Counted from the stretch's first letter, positions 35,694 to 46,623 are shown. The stretch: 52,942 nucleotides of DNA from Gloeopeniophorella convolvens (GCA_022496205.1 WTXD01000110.1:1-52942), one strand, 5' to 3'. Numbers and translations are program-made. The notes: a model not told the origin generated them from the sequence alone.

Positions 35694-36949
35694 ATGTCGG
35701 GCCCACCGTCCGTGTACAGCCCGGACCACGTCTCGGGCGAGCAGTACCGCTACGCCCTCACCAACTTTGTGCGCGCCCCGCTGCCGTGACTGTCTGGACC
35801 CACGGGCTTGAGCTAACTGCCCACCGGCAGGCCCTCGCGCACCAGAAAGTCGAGGAACAGCGCGGCCAGCTCGAGGAGCAGGAGCGCCAGATCGCGCTCC
35901 TCCATGCGCGCATCGCCTCGCTCGAAGGCGTGCCCTCCAAGTCGCACGCCCTCGAAGGGCCCCGCGCCGCGGGCGGCTCCTCCGTCGACGACTTTTCCAT
36001 CAAGGTGCGTGCGGCCCCAGCGCACGGCACGCGCTAACCGCTGACGCCGACGGCGCGGGCAGAACACAGCGTCGCAGCTCGAGCGCGCGATCAACCGCTG
36101 GGCGAGCGACGTGCTGCGCCTCGCGCCGTTGCCCGCGGCGGCGCTGCAGGAGGCGGCGCTCGCAGATCTCGCAGGCGCGGGCGAGAGCACGCTGCACGCG
36201 GAGCCGCGGCCGATGCTCGTGCAGAGCTTGCTGCGGCACGCGATGGCGGAGGTCATCTCGGAGGGCATCATCAACTGCCTGATCGTGACGAGCTCGGCCG
36301 AGGCGAACACCCAACTCACGCGCATCCACGAGCACCTCTTTGCGCGTGCGTGCCGCGGCCCCCCGCCCGTGCCCGCGTCCCGCTGACGCACACCCGCCCG
36401 CCCGCAGGCGACCCGACCGTCGCGGCCGTCTGGCGCCGGCAGACGTTCTCCGCGGCCGTCGAGAAGGTCGCGCCGACGACGACGCGCGCGATCCTCGAGG
36501 AGCACATGCCGTCGCTCGCTGCGCTCCTCGCCGACAGCGCCGAGGACCCGCTCGGCACGCGCGGCGTGCTCGAGGAGGCCTACCGCTTCTCGCGCATGCT
36601 GCACGGCGCGCCGGCCGCGACGGCGGGCGCGGGCGCGGACGCGTTCTACCGCGCGTTCGTGCCCGAGCTCGCGAGCACGCTCTACCCGCGGCAGGTCGAG
36701 CTCGCGAAGCGGTGCCGCCGCTCGGAGCGCGGCGAGCTCGACCGCGTCGGCGCGACCGTGTTCCCCGGGCTCGTCAAGGTGTCGCGCCCGCCGCCCGCCG
36801 CGCCCGGCGTGCCTGTACAGGCGGACACCGCGCAGATGGTCGTGCGCCGCGCGCAGGTAATCTGCGAGTGCGCGCTCGAGGCGACGAGCTACCCGATGTC
36901 CGCGCCGCAGTCGCCGCCCATGTCCGCGCCGCCACCGCTGAATCTGTAA
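35694..36949 (+). CDS. Coiled-coil protein, function unknown (357 aa)
   Basis: I do not recognise this family. Four exons (35694-35768, 35831-36004, 36063-36345, 36408-36949) join in frame and total 357 residues. Exon 1 encodes MSGPPSVYSPDHVSGEQYRY. A coiled coil follows (HQKVEEQRGQLEEQERQIAL). A conserved-looking alpha-helical body contains ASQLERAINRWASDVLRLAP, HAMAEVISEGIINCLIVT, TVAAVWRRQTFSAAVEKV and RILEEHMPSLAALL-type helices, and the protein ends with a proline-rich PQSPPMSAPPPLNL. There is no signal peptide or membrane segment. The helical body with a stutter of leucines suggests a scaffold or adaptor. Its 3' end, from 36808, belongs to a duplicated block whose second copy (39915-40061) is a dead remnant. 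Confidence 0.78.
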
Positions 36950-37423
36950 GAGGGCCCCCGCGCACGCATGTAGATATTTATATACCCTATGCTCGGTCGG
37001 TCCGTGTTGTGTTTGGTATGTACCGCGCTGTGATTTTCTTGAGGCTGGTGGCTCTGTAACAACACATATCTGTTTTGGCCTGCCGGTGGGCGACTCTACG
37101 GACATGTTTACTCTACTGTCCCTGCACGACGAGCAGCGACGCGAGCGTCTGCACGACCTCAGGCGCCTGCTGCACCTCGAGCCGCCGGCGCGCGGCAGCG
37201 AGTCAGCCCTGCACGAGCGCGGGCGGGGTCCCGCACAGCTGGTTCACCTCGCGCGCGGCGCCATCGAGGTCGGCTTCTCCGCGCGAGTGCTGCCACCGGC
37301 CGCACCCGCGCGCCGGAACACGAGTGCGGACAGCACGTGCGACGCCGCGTGCGTGAATACGCCCGCGTCTGCGTCCGGCACGAGCGCGACGCGTATGCTG
37401 AGCCACGCCGCGAGGTCTGCGAG
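36808..37423 (+). repeat. Direct repeat, left copy (616 bp)
   Basis: This block matches 39915-40568 over most of its length, with small indels and substitutions. Landmarks in both copies, in the same order and orientation: GCGGACRCCGCGCAGATG, GAGTGCGCGCTCGAGGCGAC, TGTAGATATYTATATA, then ACTCTACTGTCCCTGC and the reversed MIC60 3' end. Similarity ends near GTCYGCGAG. It holds the live 3' end of the coiled-coil gene and a dead 3' end of MIC60. Confidence 0.9.
37113..37423 (-). pseudogene. MIC60 3'-end remnant
   Basis: On the minus strand this matches the last ~120 codons of the intact MIC60 gene at 40197-42361, including the TAG stop position (37113-37115). It carries several deletions (about 9, 37 and 18 bp) relative to the intact copy and no upstream coding sequence. 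It ends abruptly where the duplicated block ends. Confidence 0.85.
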
Positions 37424-39914
37424 CACAGTGGAGTTGCCAAGTCACCGTGTGCTCGTGTGTGCCGGCAGACAGGGCCAGAGATATATGCTGCGACATGAGT
37501 CCAGCCGCAGTTCACGCACAGCTGCAGTTTCGCCATCTCGTTCTCCCCTCACAAACGGACACACCGACGATTTTGCCCTCAAGTGCTTTTCTGTTAAAAA
37601 GCCAATCCCTTGGCATTTACACTATATTCCCATACTTACCTTTTCGTTTTTCGTTTTATCCAGCCAGTCACCGTTGAAACACCAGTGAGCACTTTATGTA
37701 GCTTTCTACTATGCTTGCACTTGCCTTTTCATTGTACATGTACTCTCTCGTTACAGTGCATCTCGACTCGCAAGAAATCGACGCAAACACGCACCAATCC
37801 CAGAGCGAGCCCGCACCTGCATCAGGCTCCCAGGAAGGTGCTGCCGATGAGAGCCCCGTCACGGTTGGCCGACGCAGCGATGGTATCATCGAAACCTTTC
37901 GTCGCTCGAAGGTTTCCAAGACAGGAGCCATAGGGGGCCATCAGCTTGGCCCATCCCCTCGACTCTCCGACGCCCGATGACGGCTCCAAATTCTCTTCCG
38001 CCTTCGATTTATTTTTCCAGTCGCTCGATGATGCGGAGCGAGTCAATGGGGGCGGACCTTCACCAGGGTCTGATCCACCCTCCCCTGGCGTCAATGGAGG
38101 AATCTGCAAGCTGTGCGTTTCCATCGCCGCTGCCTCAAAACAAGAAGACAGCAACGGCTCGCGTACCTCTCATTCTACCACCCTCTCTTCCACTGGCACC
38201 CTCTCTCCCACTCCCACCGTCGTCTCTCCCACCGCCAGCCACCTCGATCTGATGAGTGACATTGGCGGCACCGTCATAGGCTCATACCCCGGTTTTTTCT
38301 CTAACTTCCGCGGCCTTCCTTCCAACCCCCACTGCATCTACAAGACCGGCCCCGAGTGGCGGGTGCGCCAGGGTCCTGAGGCGTATACTTACCTGAGGGA
38401 GGCGCGGCCCATTTTCAATCATCCAATTCAGGGAAAGTGGTACGAACTGGGCACAGCAGTCTACAAGTATCTCGATTCCGTTCAGGTTAGCTGGTCGACC
38501 ATCGACCCTGTCAGGTTTGCCGAGGTAGGAAGGGAGCCCGGTCCGCTCCATCTATGGATTGGCGTCAAGCCTGGGACTCTGTCCCTTGACCAGGCCAAGT
38601 ACGCGGCCAAAGGCTGCAAGGATATCCTCGCCAACTTCCCCGACGTCGAAATCGCCTTCAGGGAGTTTGTCTACACCCGGTCCACTGGCCCGCAGCTTCT
38701 CGACCATGTCCCTACCGTACTAGACCCCATCGCCGTCATACGTAGCCCTTTCACACCCGCTCTTGGCCTCAAGATCGCTTCCCGGAACGCACCTCATTAC
38801 GAGGGCACCGGTGGGTTGTACTTCCGCGAGAAGAGCGGGAGTGACGAGGTCTTCCTTCTCACCAGCCGTCATGTCGCTTTACCGCCGCCGGTATTCCCCA
38901 ACAACGACTTGTATCAGCACAAGAACCGGAGAGCGCCTGCTCTCTCTTCTCCTCGGTACCGAAGCCTATGAAGAGGCTCTTAAACCCATGTCGGTCAAGA
39001 TCAGGGACGAGCTTTTTGCCATCGACGCATGTGAGGTCGAGCTTAAGCTGTTGGGGGAAGCTGCTGGGGTCGAGGCTGAACGGAAGAGTGGAACGCGCGA
39101 TGAGTTCCAGGCCTTGGTGAAGAAGGCGAAGAAGACGATCGCGGAGGTCGACGCGTTCCATGGTGAGATCACCAAGAACTGGAGCATGATGAGTCAACGC
39201 CTGCTCGGTTATATCTTTCACGCCCCTCCAATTTCCGTCGGTGCCGGCCCCCAGATGTATACGGAGGACTGGGCGATGATCAAGATCTACCTTGACAAGA
39301 TCAACTGGAATAAGTTCAGGGGAAACGTTATTGATCTGAGTACGTTTTGATCTATCTTACGAAGGTCGTCTAGTCTGACTATCATATCTAGACAAGATCA
39401 CACCTCCCGAGTTCGTCCTCAAAATGCGCTCCAATCATGCGGGCCGCTCCTCGCCAAGATATCCCCTTGGCGGCCTCCTGCAAGTTAGGGGCTTTGTACC
39501 GGAACATGAAATACACCAACCGACGCAGTTCGATCCTAACGGCGAGGAATGTTTTATCGTGCTTAAAAACGGCAACACCACTGGAGTCACTTTCGGTCGC
39601 GGAACCGGAATGGAGTCTTTCATTCGCACTTACTCCGAGAACGGCATCCCGGAAACGGCGATGGGGATAGCTATCTACCCTTACAGCAACGAGGATGGGC
39701 CGTTTTCGGCCCCTGGCGATTCTGGTTCGATTGTCGTTGACGGGGAGGGACGCATCGTCGGGTTGCTCAGCGGCGGTGCTGGTGCGTCTGACCGGACCGA
39801 CGTCACATACCTCACGCCATATTTCTGGCTCGAGCCGCGCATCAAGGAGGCTTTCCCCGACTGCTATCTCTACCCGACCGGCAACTAGGTTGCGATATCG
39901 ACGCAAAACGGCCT
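37424..39914. other. 2.5-kb insertion between direct repeats
   Basis: This segment has no counterpart next to either repeat copy and contains the serine-peptidase-like gene. If the two repeats were one, the coiled-coil gene and MIC60 would be plain convergent neighbours with about 135-165 bp between their stops. I see no transposase, inverted termini or poly(A) tail at its borders. Confidence 0.75.
38252..39888 (+). CDS. Trypsin-fold serine peptidase-like protein (frame break)
   Basis: The conserved part starts at the ATG at 38252 (MSDIGGTVIGSYPGFFSNF); an earlier start with an upstream intron is possible because the frame stays open from 37934. Family-like blocks are YLDSVQVSWSTIDPVRFAEV, AEVGREPGPLHLWIGVKPG, SPFTPALGLKI, then LLTSRHVALPPP (candidate catalytic His) and, near the end, APGDSGSIVVDGEGRIVGLL, the GDSG motif with candidate catalytic Ser, and VTYLTPYFWLEPRIKEAFP. 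The candidate Asp was not fixed. A one-base frame break lies at about 38918-38945, between DLYQHKNR and LLGTEAYEEAL, in a CT-rich run. A 54-nt-class intron at about 39342-39391 (GTACGT...ATCTAG) joins VIDLS to NKITPPEF. This family is common and expanded in Agaricomycetes with unknown substrates; peptidase activity is unproven. It sits inside the inserted segment. Confidence 0.72.
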
Positions 39915-40061
39915 TGCGTGCTCGTGCAGGCGGACGCCGCGCAGATGATCGTGCGCCGCGCGCAGGTGCCGGTGATCTGCGAGTGCGCGCTCGAGGCGAC
40001 GAGCTACTTGACATCCGCGCTGCAGCCGCCGCCCGCGCCCGCGCCACCGCAGATTCTGTGA
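39915..40061 (+). pseudogene. 3'-end remnant of the 35694-36949 coiled-coil gene
   Basis: This matches the last ~45 codons of the intact gene (the QADxAQM, VRRAQV, CECALEATSY landmarks) and ends in a TGA stop at 40059-40061, where the intact copy has TAA. It has a small insertion (VPVI for VI) and no upstream gene body. Confidence 0.85.
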
Positions 40062-40568
40062 AAGCGCCTCCACCCGCGTATGTAGATATCTATATAACCT
40101 GTGTTTAGGTGCTGTGCCTCGTATGTACCGCGCTGCCGGTGGCTCGATAACAAACGTATCCATTTTGATCTAGGCGGCTCTATGGACATATCTACTCTAC
40201 TGTCCCTGCGCGACGAGCAGCGACGCGAGCGTCGCCTGCGCCTGCACGACCTCGAGCGCCTGCTGCACCTCGAGCCGCCGGCGCGCGGCAGCAAGCCAGT
40301 CCTGCACGAGCGCGCGCGGGGTCCCGCGCAGCTGGTTCACCTCGCGCGCGGCGCCATCGAGGTCCTTCTCCGCGAGTGCATGCTCCGCGCGCGCGAGCAC
40401 GCTCAGCACATCGCTGCCGCCGGCCGCACCCGCGCGCCGGAACGCGAGTGTGGACAGCACGTGCGACGCCGCGTGCGCGAGCACACCCGCGTCTGCGTCC
40501 GGCACGAGCGCGACGCGCGCGACGGCGGGCGCAACGCGCGTGCTGAACCACGCCGTGAGGTCCGCGAG
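39915..40568 (+). repeat. Direct repeat, right copy (654 bp)
   Basis: This is the partner of 36808-37423. It holds a dead 3' end of the coiled-coil gene and the live 3' end of MIC60. It is about 40 bp longer because the left copy lost several short stretches. Confidence 0.9.
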
Positions 40569-42361
40569 TGGCTCGACGCCAACGTCCGGCGCGCTGCTCG
40601 CATCGAGCGCATCGAGCGCCGCGGCTGCGACGGCGTCGTCGCGCGCGGCGGCAGCGTGGCGCAGTACGCGGAGCTCGTCGCGGAACGGGCGGCGCGCGGG
40701 CGCGTCGAGGGTGCTGCCCACTGCGCGCAGGGCGGACCAGAGCGCGTGCAGGCGCAGGTTCGCGTCGAGATAGGACGAGTTGTCGAGCGCGACGCGCTCG
40801 AGGCGCTTCAGGTTCGCGGCGAGCTCGTCGAGCTTGGCGAGGCGGCCGCCGCGCTCCTCCTCAACGCGCACCTTGACCTCGCGGATCCAGCGACGCTGCA
40901 GCTCGATGCCCTGCGCGACGACTTCTTCCTTCAGCCTGTGTGCGCTCAAGGGTCAGTTGTCGGAGCGTGTGTGTAGGTGGGAGGAGCGCACCGGTCGTTG
41001 ATGATCTCGCTCTGCGTGCGCAGCTCCTGCTCGAGCTTCTCCTGGTACGCACGCGCAAAGCGGGCCTTCTCCCCGTCCAAGAACGCGCGGAAGTCTGTCT
41101 CCTGGTTCTCGAGCTTGTCCTGCGCCTGCAGCTCGAGCTCGAGCAGCTGGAGCGTGTACTCGCGCGTCTGCTCGTCGAGCGTCTGCTCGAGGCGCGCCTT
41201 TTCCTCCTCACGCACGCGCTCGAAGCTCTGCGCGAGCGCGGAGAGGTCGCCCTTGGCCACGTCGAGCACGTCGCGCGCCTTGGTCGCGGCGGCCGGGTTC
41301 GCGTTCAGGAACGACGCGAGCGAGTCGATCGTGCCCGCGAGGTGCGTCAGCACCGGCTCGGACGAGTGCAGCTCGGCGACGGCGGGCGCGACGAGCGGGA
41401 GCGGCTCGCCCGGGGCGAGTGGCTTCGGAGGCTTGGGCGGGGCTGGGCGCGTGAAGCCGGGCGGCGGCTCGTGCCCGAGCGGGAGGGGCGCGTTGTACAC
41501 GTTCTTCGGCACGGGCTCGTCCTTCTCTGCCTGTGCCTGTGCTTCGGCAGCGTTGTGCTGCGGGCCGAGGGCGTCCGGGACGGCGGGCGAGGGCTGGTCG
41601 GGCGTGGTGGTCGCCTCGGGCTGCGCGTCGAGGGGCTTGCCCTGGAGCGCGGCCTCGGCCTTGCGGATGAGGTCTTCGACGCCCTCGGAGAACTGGTTGG
41701 CCCGGTGCCTTGCGATGGCGGCGGCCTTGCCACCCTGGTCGTACACCTTGTCCGAACTCGCCTTGACGTCCGTCTTGAGGGCGTCGACGGCTTTCTGCAC
41801 ACGCGTCCTGGACTCTGCGGGATTGAGCCCCCCTGAGGCCTTGGACTGAGCGGTGGTGGATGCGGTGGGCTTGGTTTGCGGGGGCTTGACGGGGGGCTCG
41901 TTGGCATAGCCTAGCTGCTTGCGGACATAGGCGTAGGCGCCGGTGACGCCGTCATAGGTGTTGACGACGACGTCAGCGATGGTAAGGATATCCCAGCCGT
42001 GGTCCTCGCCATACTGGAGGACGGTGGGGGCAAGGGGGATATTCTGCTGGAAAAAGGCGTGGTAGGAGTGATTGTTGAAGGCGACGAAGGCGCTACCGAC
42101 GTAGAAGGTGGTGGTGGCGGCAGTCGTGTAGAAGATGATCCTGGGGAGGAGGCGCTTCTTCTTGATTGGTGCGGCAGTCGCTGACGAGGACGAGGTGGCT
42201 TCTGTTGCCTCTGTGACCAGTCGCTGGGATGGTGGGTTGGCCGTCGGCGAACGGTGCTACAGAAACAGAGAAAAAGAGAGACATACCCTGCGAGAAACAC
42301 GAACTACGACTGCGGCGCCATTTGAGGATGCCTTTCTCGCAAGAGGCAGAGCGCGGTACAT
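40197..42361 (-). CDS. MIC60: MICOS subunit MIC60 (mitofilin)
   Basis: This is an inner-membrane protein that organises cristae junctions as the core of the MICOS complex. The start at 42361 gives MYRALPLARKASSNGAAVVV, a basic matrix-targeting presequence. An intron (donor GTATGT, acceptor TGTAG) follows RVSRR. A basic run then leads into the single transmembrane segment (RIIFYTTAATTTFYVGSAFV). Next are YHAFFQQNIPLAPTVLQYGE, a proline-rich linker, a long coiled coil (FERVREEEKARLEQTLDEQ, LQLLELELQAQDKLEN) and, after an intron at about 40947-41000, the mitofilin domain (RLKEEVVAQGIELQRRWI, AVALDNSSYLDANL-type helices, DLTAWFSTRVAPAVARVALV). The C-terminus (DWLAAARRRLEVQQALEVVQ) ends VAQGQ and TAG at 40197-40199. 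About 680 residues, within the usual fungal range. Its last ~370 bp lie in the right-hand direct repeat, and a decayed copy sits at 37113-37423. Confidence 0.92.
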
Positions 42362-43238
42362 GCGTCCTTGTGGGCAGAGACTTGCCCTTTGCTCGCTGCT
42401 GTGCGTTGTTTCGGCTTTGCGCTTGTCGCGTGGCCCGCGTTGGCCCCCCGGCTGTTGCCGGTTTTCCCCGACGACTCCTCCGCGTCCGGCCGAAGAAAAG
42501 GCTCCAGTGAGTCGTTCCGCTTCTGTCTGCATCACGATTTCGAAGGTCTCTAGACATCATGGCACCCCCTTAATACTACACCTTCGTGAGACACTTCCCT
42601 CTCGCTTTTGGGGTCACGGCCCATATACACATCAAACTTTGATCGCCGGGCCCTCACCCTGGTCTCATCGTCTCCCGATATCCCTGCGTTCACCGTGTAT
42701 CCTCAGGCCGGGGTACAATACACTGTGTTCTGCATCCACTGGCCATGACACGCTCCATGTGCCAAGATATTACGATCACCGCGGGCTGTACGCTTCCACA
42801 TCCGAGCTGTGCTTAAAGATCACACTGGGTCCCCAGAGCTCTCTCAAGGTCCCAATTCCTGCTGCGCGTTGCCGTGCTCCTATCAATTAACTGGGTTAAG
42901 TAGGTGCCGACTCGTCCGGATGTCCTAGTCTTATATACTCGCGGCGGCCACGTCTCCTCGAGCTACAACCCCCCAACCCCCCACTACCTCCGCATCACCC
43001 ATCTGTACACTGACATCTTGGGATCAGAGCTGCCCAGAAGAACGGCAAGACAAAGTCCGTTCGTGGAGTCAGTTGACGCTTTTAGGTTTTCTTGTTGCGA
43101 ACAGAGGCCGAGATTCCGAGAAGTGCCTGAGTCGACTGCCATAGTCGACGAACGTGCGTCCGCTCATTGCACCAATGGATCTTCAATATAAGACAATGTC
43201 TGTCAGGCCCGTCTTCTCCTCCCTTCCGCAACCTCGAC
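42362..43238. promoter_or_regulatory. Divergent intergenic region, MIC60 / arrestin-like C
   Basis: 877 bp between divergent start codons. The open frame at 42904-43191 shows no domain. It should hold both promoters; no motif is named. Confidence 0.4.
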
Positions 43239-44787
43239 ATGGCCTCCACCCACCGTATGGATCGCGCAAGCGTCTCTGGGACCGCCAACCCCCGCTTCAA
43301 CCCTGCTGGCATCCTCCGTCGCTTTTCGACTCCGTCACCATATACTGTCGGCGCTACCACCAGCTCGCCTGGTCATCAAACCTCTCCACTTCCAGAGATC
43401 CAGGTCACGGGCTCACACGACCTCGCCCAGAATGACTTCCCGTCCGCGACCCCACTCACAACGCCACATACCTACGCTGTCAAGTCTCGCGGCAAGGACT
43501 ACGCAGCCGTCGTCATTTTGAGCCACGCCCAGAACGTCCGGGACTCTCCTTTGCTCTATTACGGGGAAGACATCACCGGTGCCATCGTCGTGCCTCTCGA
43601 TCACTTCGAGCGTATTCAAACTGTCGAAGTCGTGGTGAGCCTAATCCGCCTAACGGCCCCTTGATCAAACCTCCCGCATCTGACGCTTTCCGCAGCTGCA
43701 GATGTACGAATCTGACCCCATCAGGCCGTCCTACGAGACGAAGCGTTCCCTGACTCCAGAAACGATTGATCCCGCCTCTTACGCCATCTCCAATGGACAG
43801 GTTCGGTGGCCGTTTGTGATGATAGTACCCATCGCGGCTCCCGTGCTCTCGTCTGGGGCATCCGCCCTGTCCGTGCGCGCCGGCTCCTCGAACGGACACT
43901 CCCACGGTCATGGTTCCGAGCCCAAAATACAGCTCTCGGTGACGATCTTCCGCCATGGGCGCCTGAACCAAAACGTGGGGTGCGTCTTGGTTCTTGCATC
44001 TCATTGATGCTTCCCTCATCGCGTGGCAGCGCCGGGCCCGTGCAGATCCGCTACTCCCACCCACCAGAGCCGTCGCCATCTTCGAGTGACGAGTCGAACG
44101 CGCCCGCAAGCCCGTCGTGGGCGCAGCAGAAATTCCCGCCGGTGCTCGTCAAGGGCGTCATCTTCCAGCAATGGCAGGTCCATATCGAGTGCAGGCTCAC
44201 CGCACCCGTACGCGCGCCCCCCACGCCCCTGCGCACTCCGCTCACACGCACCACTAGGCCTCGTACCCCGTCAGCGACTACATCCCGCTGCGGCTCGCGC
44301 TGACGAGCGAGAGCCGCCAAGCGCTCGACCTCGTCGCCGTCTCGCACGCGATCGACGTGCGCCTGCTCAAGGTCGTCGCATTCGGGGGCGGTGCCGCGAT
44401 CCGCCCGCTCACGCTGCTCAACCGCTCGTCGTACCACCGCACGGACTGGGTCGCGCGCGAGGCGCACTGGGATCCCGAAGGACCCGTCCGCGAGCTCCCG
44501 CCCGACGAGCACCACCCGCGCCCGCGCTTCCGCGTGCGCCTGAGCGGCAGCCTGCACTGCGACCCGCGGATACAGATGGAGCCGAGCTTCGAGCACCAGG
44601 GCACGGCGCTGATGGTGCGTAGTCGTTTTTCCTCTTGTGCTGGTCCGGGCGGATGGCTGACGCGCGCGCGCTGTGGATGCAGTACCTCGTGTGCCTGTTC
44701 CCGTTCCGCTCGAATGACTTCCGCCCATCGACGAGCGCGAACAGGGAGCTGCTCATGGCGCCGATCCCGCTCACCGCGCAACACTGA
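43239..44787 (+). CDS. Arrestin-like protein C
   Basis: The start at 43239 gives MASTHRMDRASVSGTANPRF. A serine/proline-rich leader precedes the beta-rich N-lobe (YAAVVILSHAQNVRDSPLLY, YGEDITGAIVVPLDHFERIQ) and then QMYESDPIRPSYETKRSL. After introns come VRWPFVMIVP, KIQLSVTIFRHGRLNQNVG, AGPVQIRYSHPPEPSPSSSD, FPPVLVKGVIFQQWQ, then SDYIPLRLALTSESRQALDL and SRVRLSGSLHCDPRIQ-type strands, ending LVCLFPFRSNDFRP and a TGA stop at 44785-44787. The order of short beta blocks and the 'D.I.G.I.V.L' pattern fit the arrestin-like clan found in the genes at 28404 and 30987, but similarity is weaker and it may be a separate subfamily. About five introns. It is divergent from MIC60. Confidence 0.68.
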
Positions 44788-45908
44788 CGGACGCCGCGCC
44801 GCACCGCGCCTCCGGCCCTCGTTTTCCGCTCTGCCGGCGCCGATACCTGCACTTGCCAGTGCGCCCCTACGCTCGTTGTCGCTCCCGCTGCTGCATGATC
44901 ATATCGATACCGACGGACCTCGTTATATTCCCTATGCTACCATTTGCCCTTCTGTAGGTGACGACGATCCGGTGCGCTGCTCTCTATCTATCTATGCGGG
45001 CTCCGGGTCCGCGCTTTTGCTTCAGCATGCATGATATTGGATTCACACGGTAGTTTGTATGTCCTTCGCGCTGCGTTACAGCGCAGCGCCTAGGCGAAAA
45101 GGGTATTGTAGTGGTTCGTGCTTTGTTTGTACGTATTAATCTTTCCAGGTAGAGCTGTATAGACCGTGTAGATATGGATCACGCTCCCCGCCACAACGTC
45201 ATGCATCATGCGTCACAACTCGTTCGTAGAGCAAACGAGATACATCAGTGGTGGGCTTCACTCGCTGGTCCGTGCGCACGCGTGCAGCGCTCTGGCCCAA
45301 GCATCCGGTGGCAGACTGTTGGATGCACTCCCGAGTCCTGCGCTGGGATTATCCACTCTTTGGTCTTCGTAGTTGACCCAGTGATCGGATCACAGAAGTC
45401 GGTTGTTCTGTCGGATGGACATGGGGTCAGTGGTTCTGTAATCTGCTACTCACAAGGCCTGAACTACTGCCAGTCTCATTTCCGCTGTGTACAGAGATAC
45501 GGGCATCGGATTCGACCTCTCTTATCTTTCGCTTGCACTCACGGCCTCTCGCATTCGTTCATCTTATCGCGTTTTACTTTCCCTCTCTGTCTAGTGCGCA
45601 TGCGTCCTTCATGAGTATGAATCTAAGTACAGGGGTTTAGGTGAAGGCGTCAGCCGCCGCTGGCGGCGCTTCTCGAGTCTCACAATGCTGAAAACGAACC
45701 AGAAAGGAAGTAAAATTTTCCGGAAAGCATCGGCTTCAGCGGAGCCCAGGACTGACGTCCCGAGTTGCAAACAGGCCCGCCGGGCCATGCGCAGTTAATC
45801 ACTACTTGGTAAGTTAGTCTCCACGTGCAGACCTTAGTAAGTTAATCGCTGATGATAAGTAGTCGTTCATGATATTATGTAAGTATAAGGGCAAATCACA
45901 TGCATGTA
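44788..45908. other. Gene-free stretch before the 715-bp element
   Basis: Contains the 3' region of arrestin-like C. No supported gene; a 146-codon open frame at 45174-45614 has no domain. Confidence 0.4.
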
Positions 45909-46623
45909 CTATCGCGGACCGGGATATGCACAGGACCGGGAAACGCACATTTCGGAAAGATCGACCCCGCGCACAGAATTGGCTGCATAGAATCTCTTGT
46001 TCTTTTTATACAATGTCTATATCTATACATTCTACGTTGTTGTGAAGTTTGGAGTTGATTGAGCACCTGGATGATGCTGGGGAAATCGGTGTTTCCAGGA
46101 CATTGATGTGCACAGCCATCAATCCTCCAGGAACAAGGGAGCCAATCACTTATATTCCAGGAAACTTGGTATGTGAAATGAGCTAATACATATCTACTTC
46201 ACCTGCACTTTTCGTGTCGTGCATATGGGCAGAACATCGTGTACAAGAGGCTTTCCTCTGGAGGGGCTGTAAGTGTGACAGAGGTGATTCAAGCTCGCCA
46301 CCGGAGCGCGTGAATGACGCGCTGCAGCGCGCTGTGCAAATGTGCATCAGTGGGTCCTGGTCCATGATAAGATCCAATCTATGAGTGGTCGGCAGTCCGG
46401 CAAGCGTGGCGGTTTGTGACAAGCGCGCACTCTTGCAGACACTTTTGCCTCGACTTCAGCTTCGTCCTGGCACACTCAGATCTTAGTAAAGAAATTTGAA
46501 ACTTGGTATATACACGAGAAAGATATGGGGAATGTAAATGCAGAGTTTTAAGGGAATATGTGAAGGATTGACCCAGAAGGACCGGGAAATGCACATCCAT
46601 GTGCATATCCCGGTCCCCGATAG
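45909..46623. mobile_element. TA-flanked 715-bp inverted-repeat element (MITE-like)
   Basis: The left end CTATCGCGGACCGGGATA (45909-45932 in full) and the reverse complement of the right end (46600-46623) match over 24 bp with one mismatch. TA lies just outside both ends (45907-45908 and 46624-46625). A second related 18-mer starting GGACCGGGAAA lies just inside each end (45933 and 46579), but in the same orientation at both. No transposase frame is present, so it is non-autonomous or decayed. The AT content and codon texture of the interior differ from the genes to the left. Confidence 0.75.
46579..46616. repeat. 18-bp-stem hairpin at right end of the 715-bp element
   Basis: The stem GGACCGGGAAATGCACAT (46579-46596) is the near-perfect reverse complement (17 of 18) of 46599-46616, with a 2-nt CC loop. 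It forms because the inner motif and the terminal repeat face each other at this end only. Confidence 0.85.

Noticed and set aside
36340..37059. A 239-codon frame across the end of the coiled-coil gene
   Set aside because: It is a GC-rich shadow of exon 4 in another frame.
40101..41849. Two long plus-strand frames opposite MIC60
   Set aside because: They mirror the MIC60 coding sequence; only the minus strand carries the presequence, membrane segment and mitofilin text.
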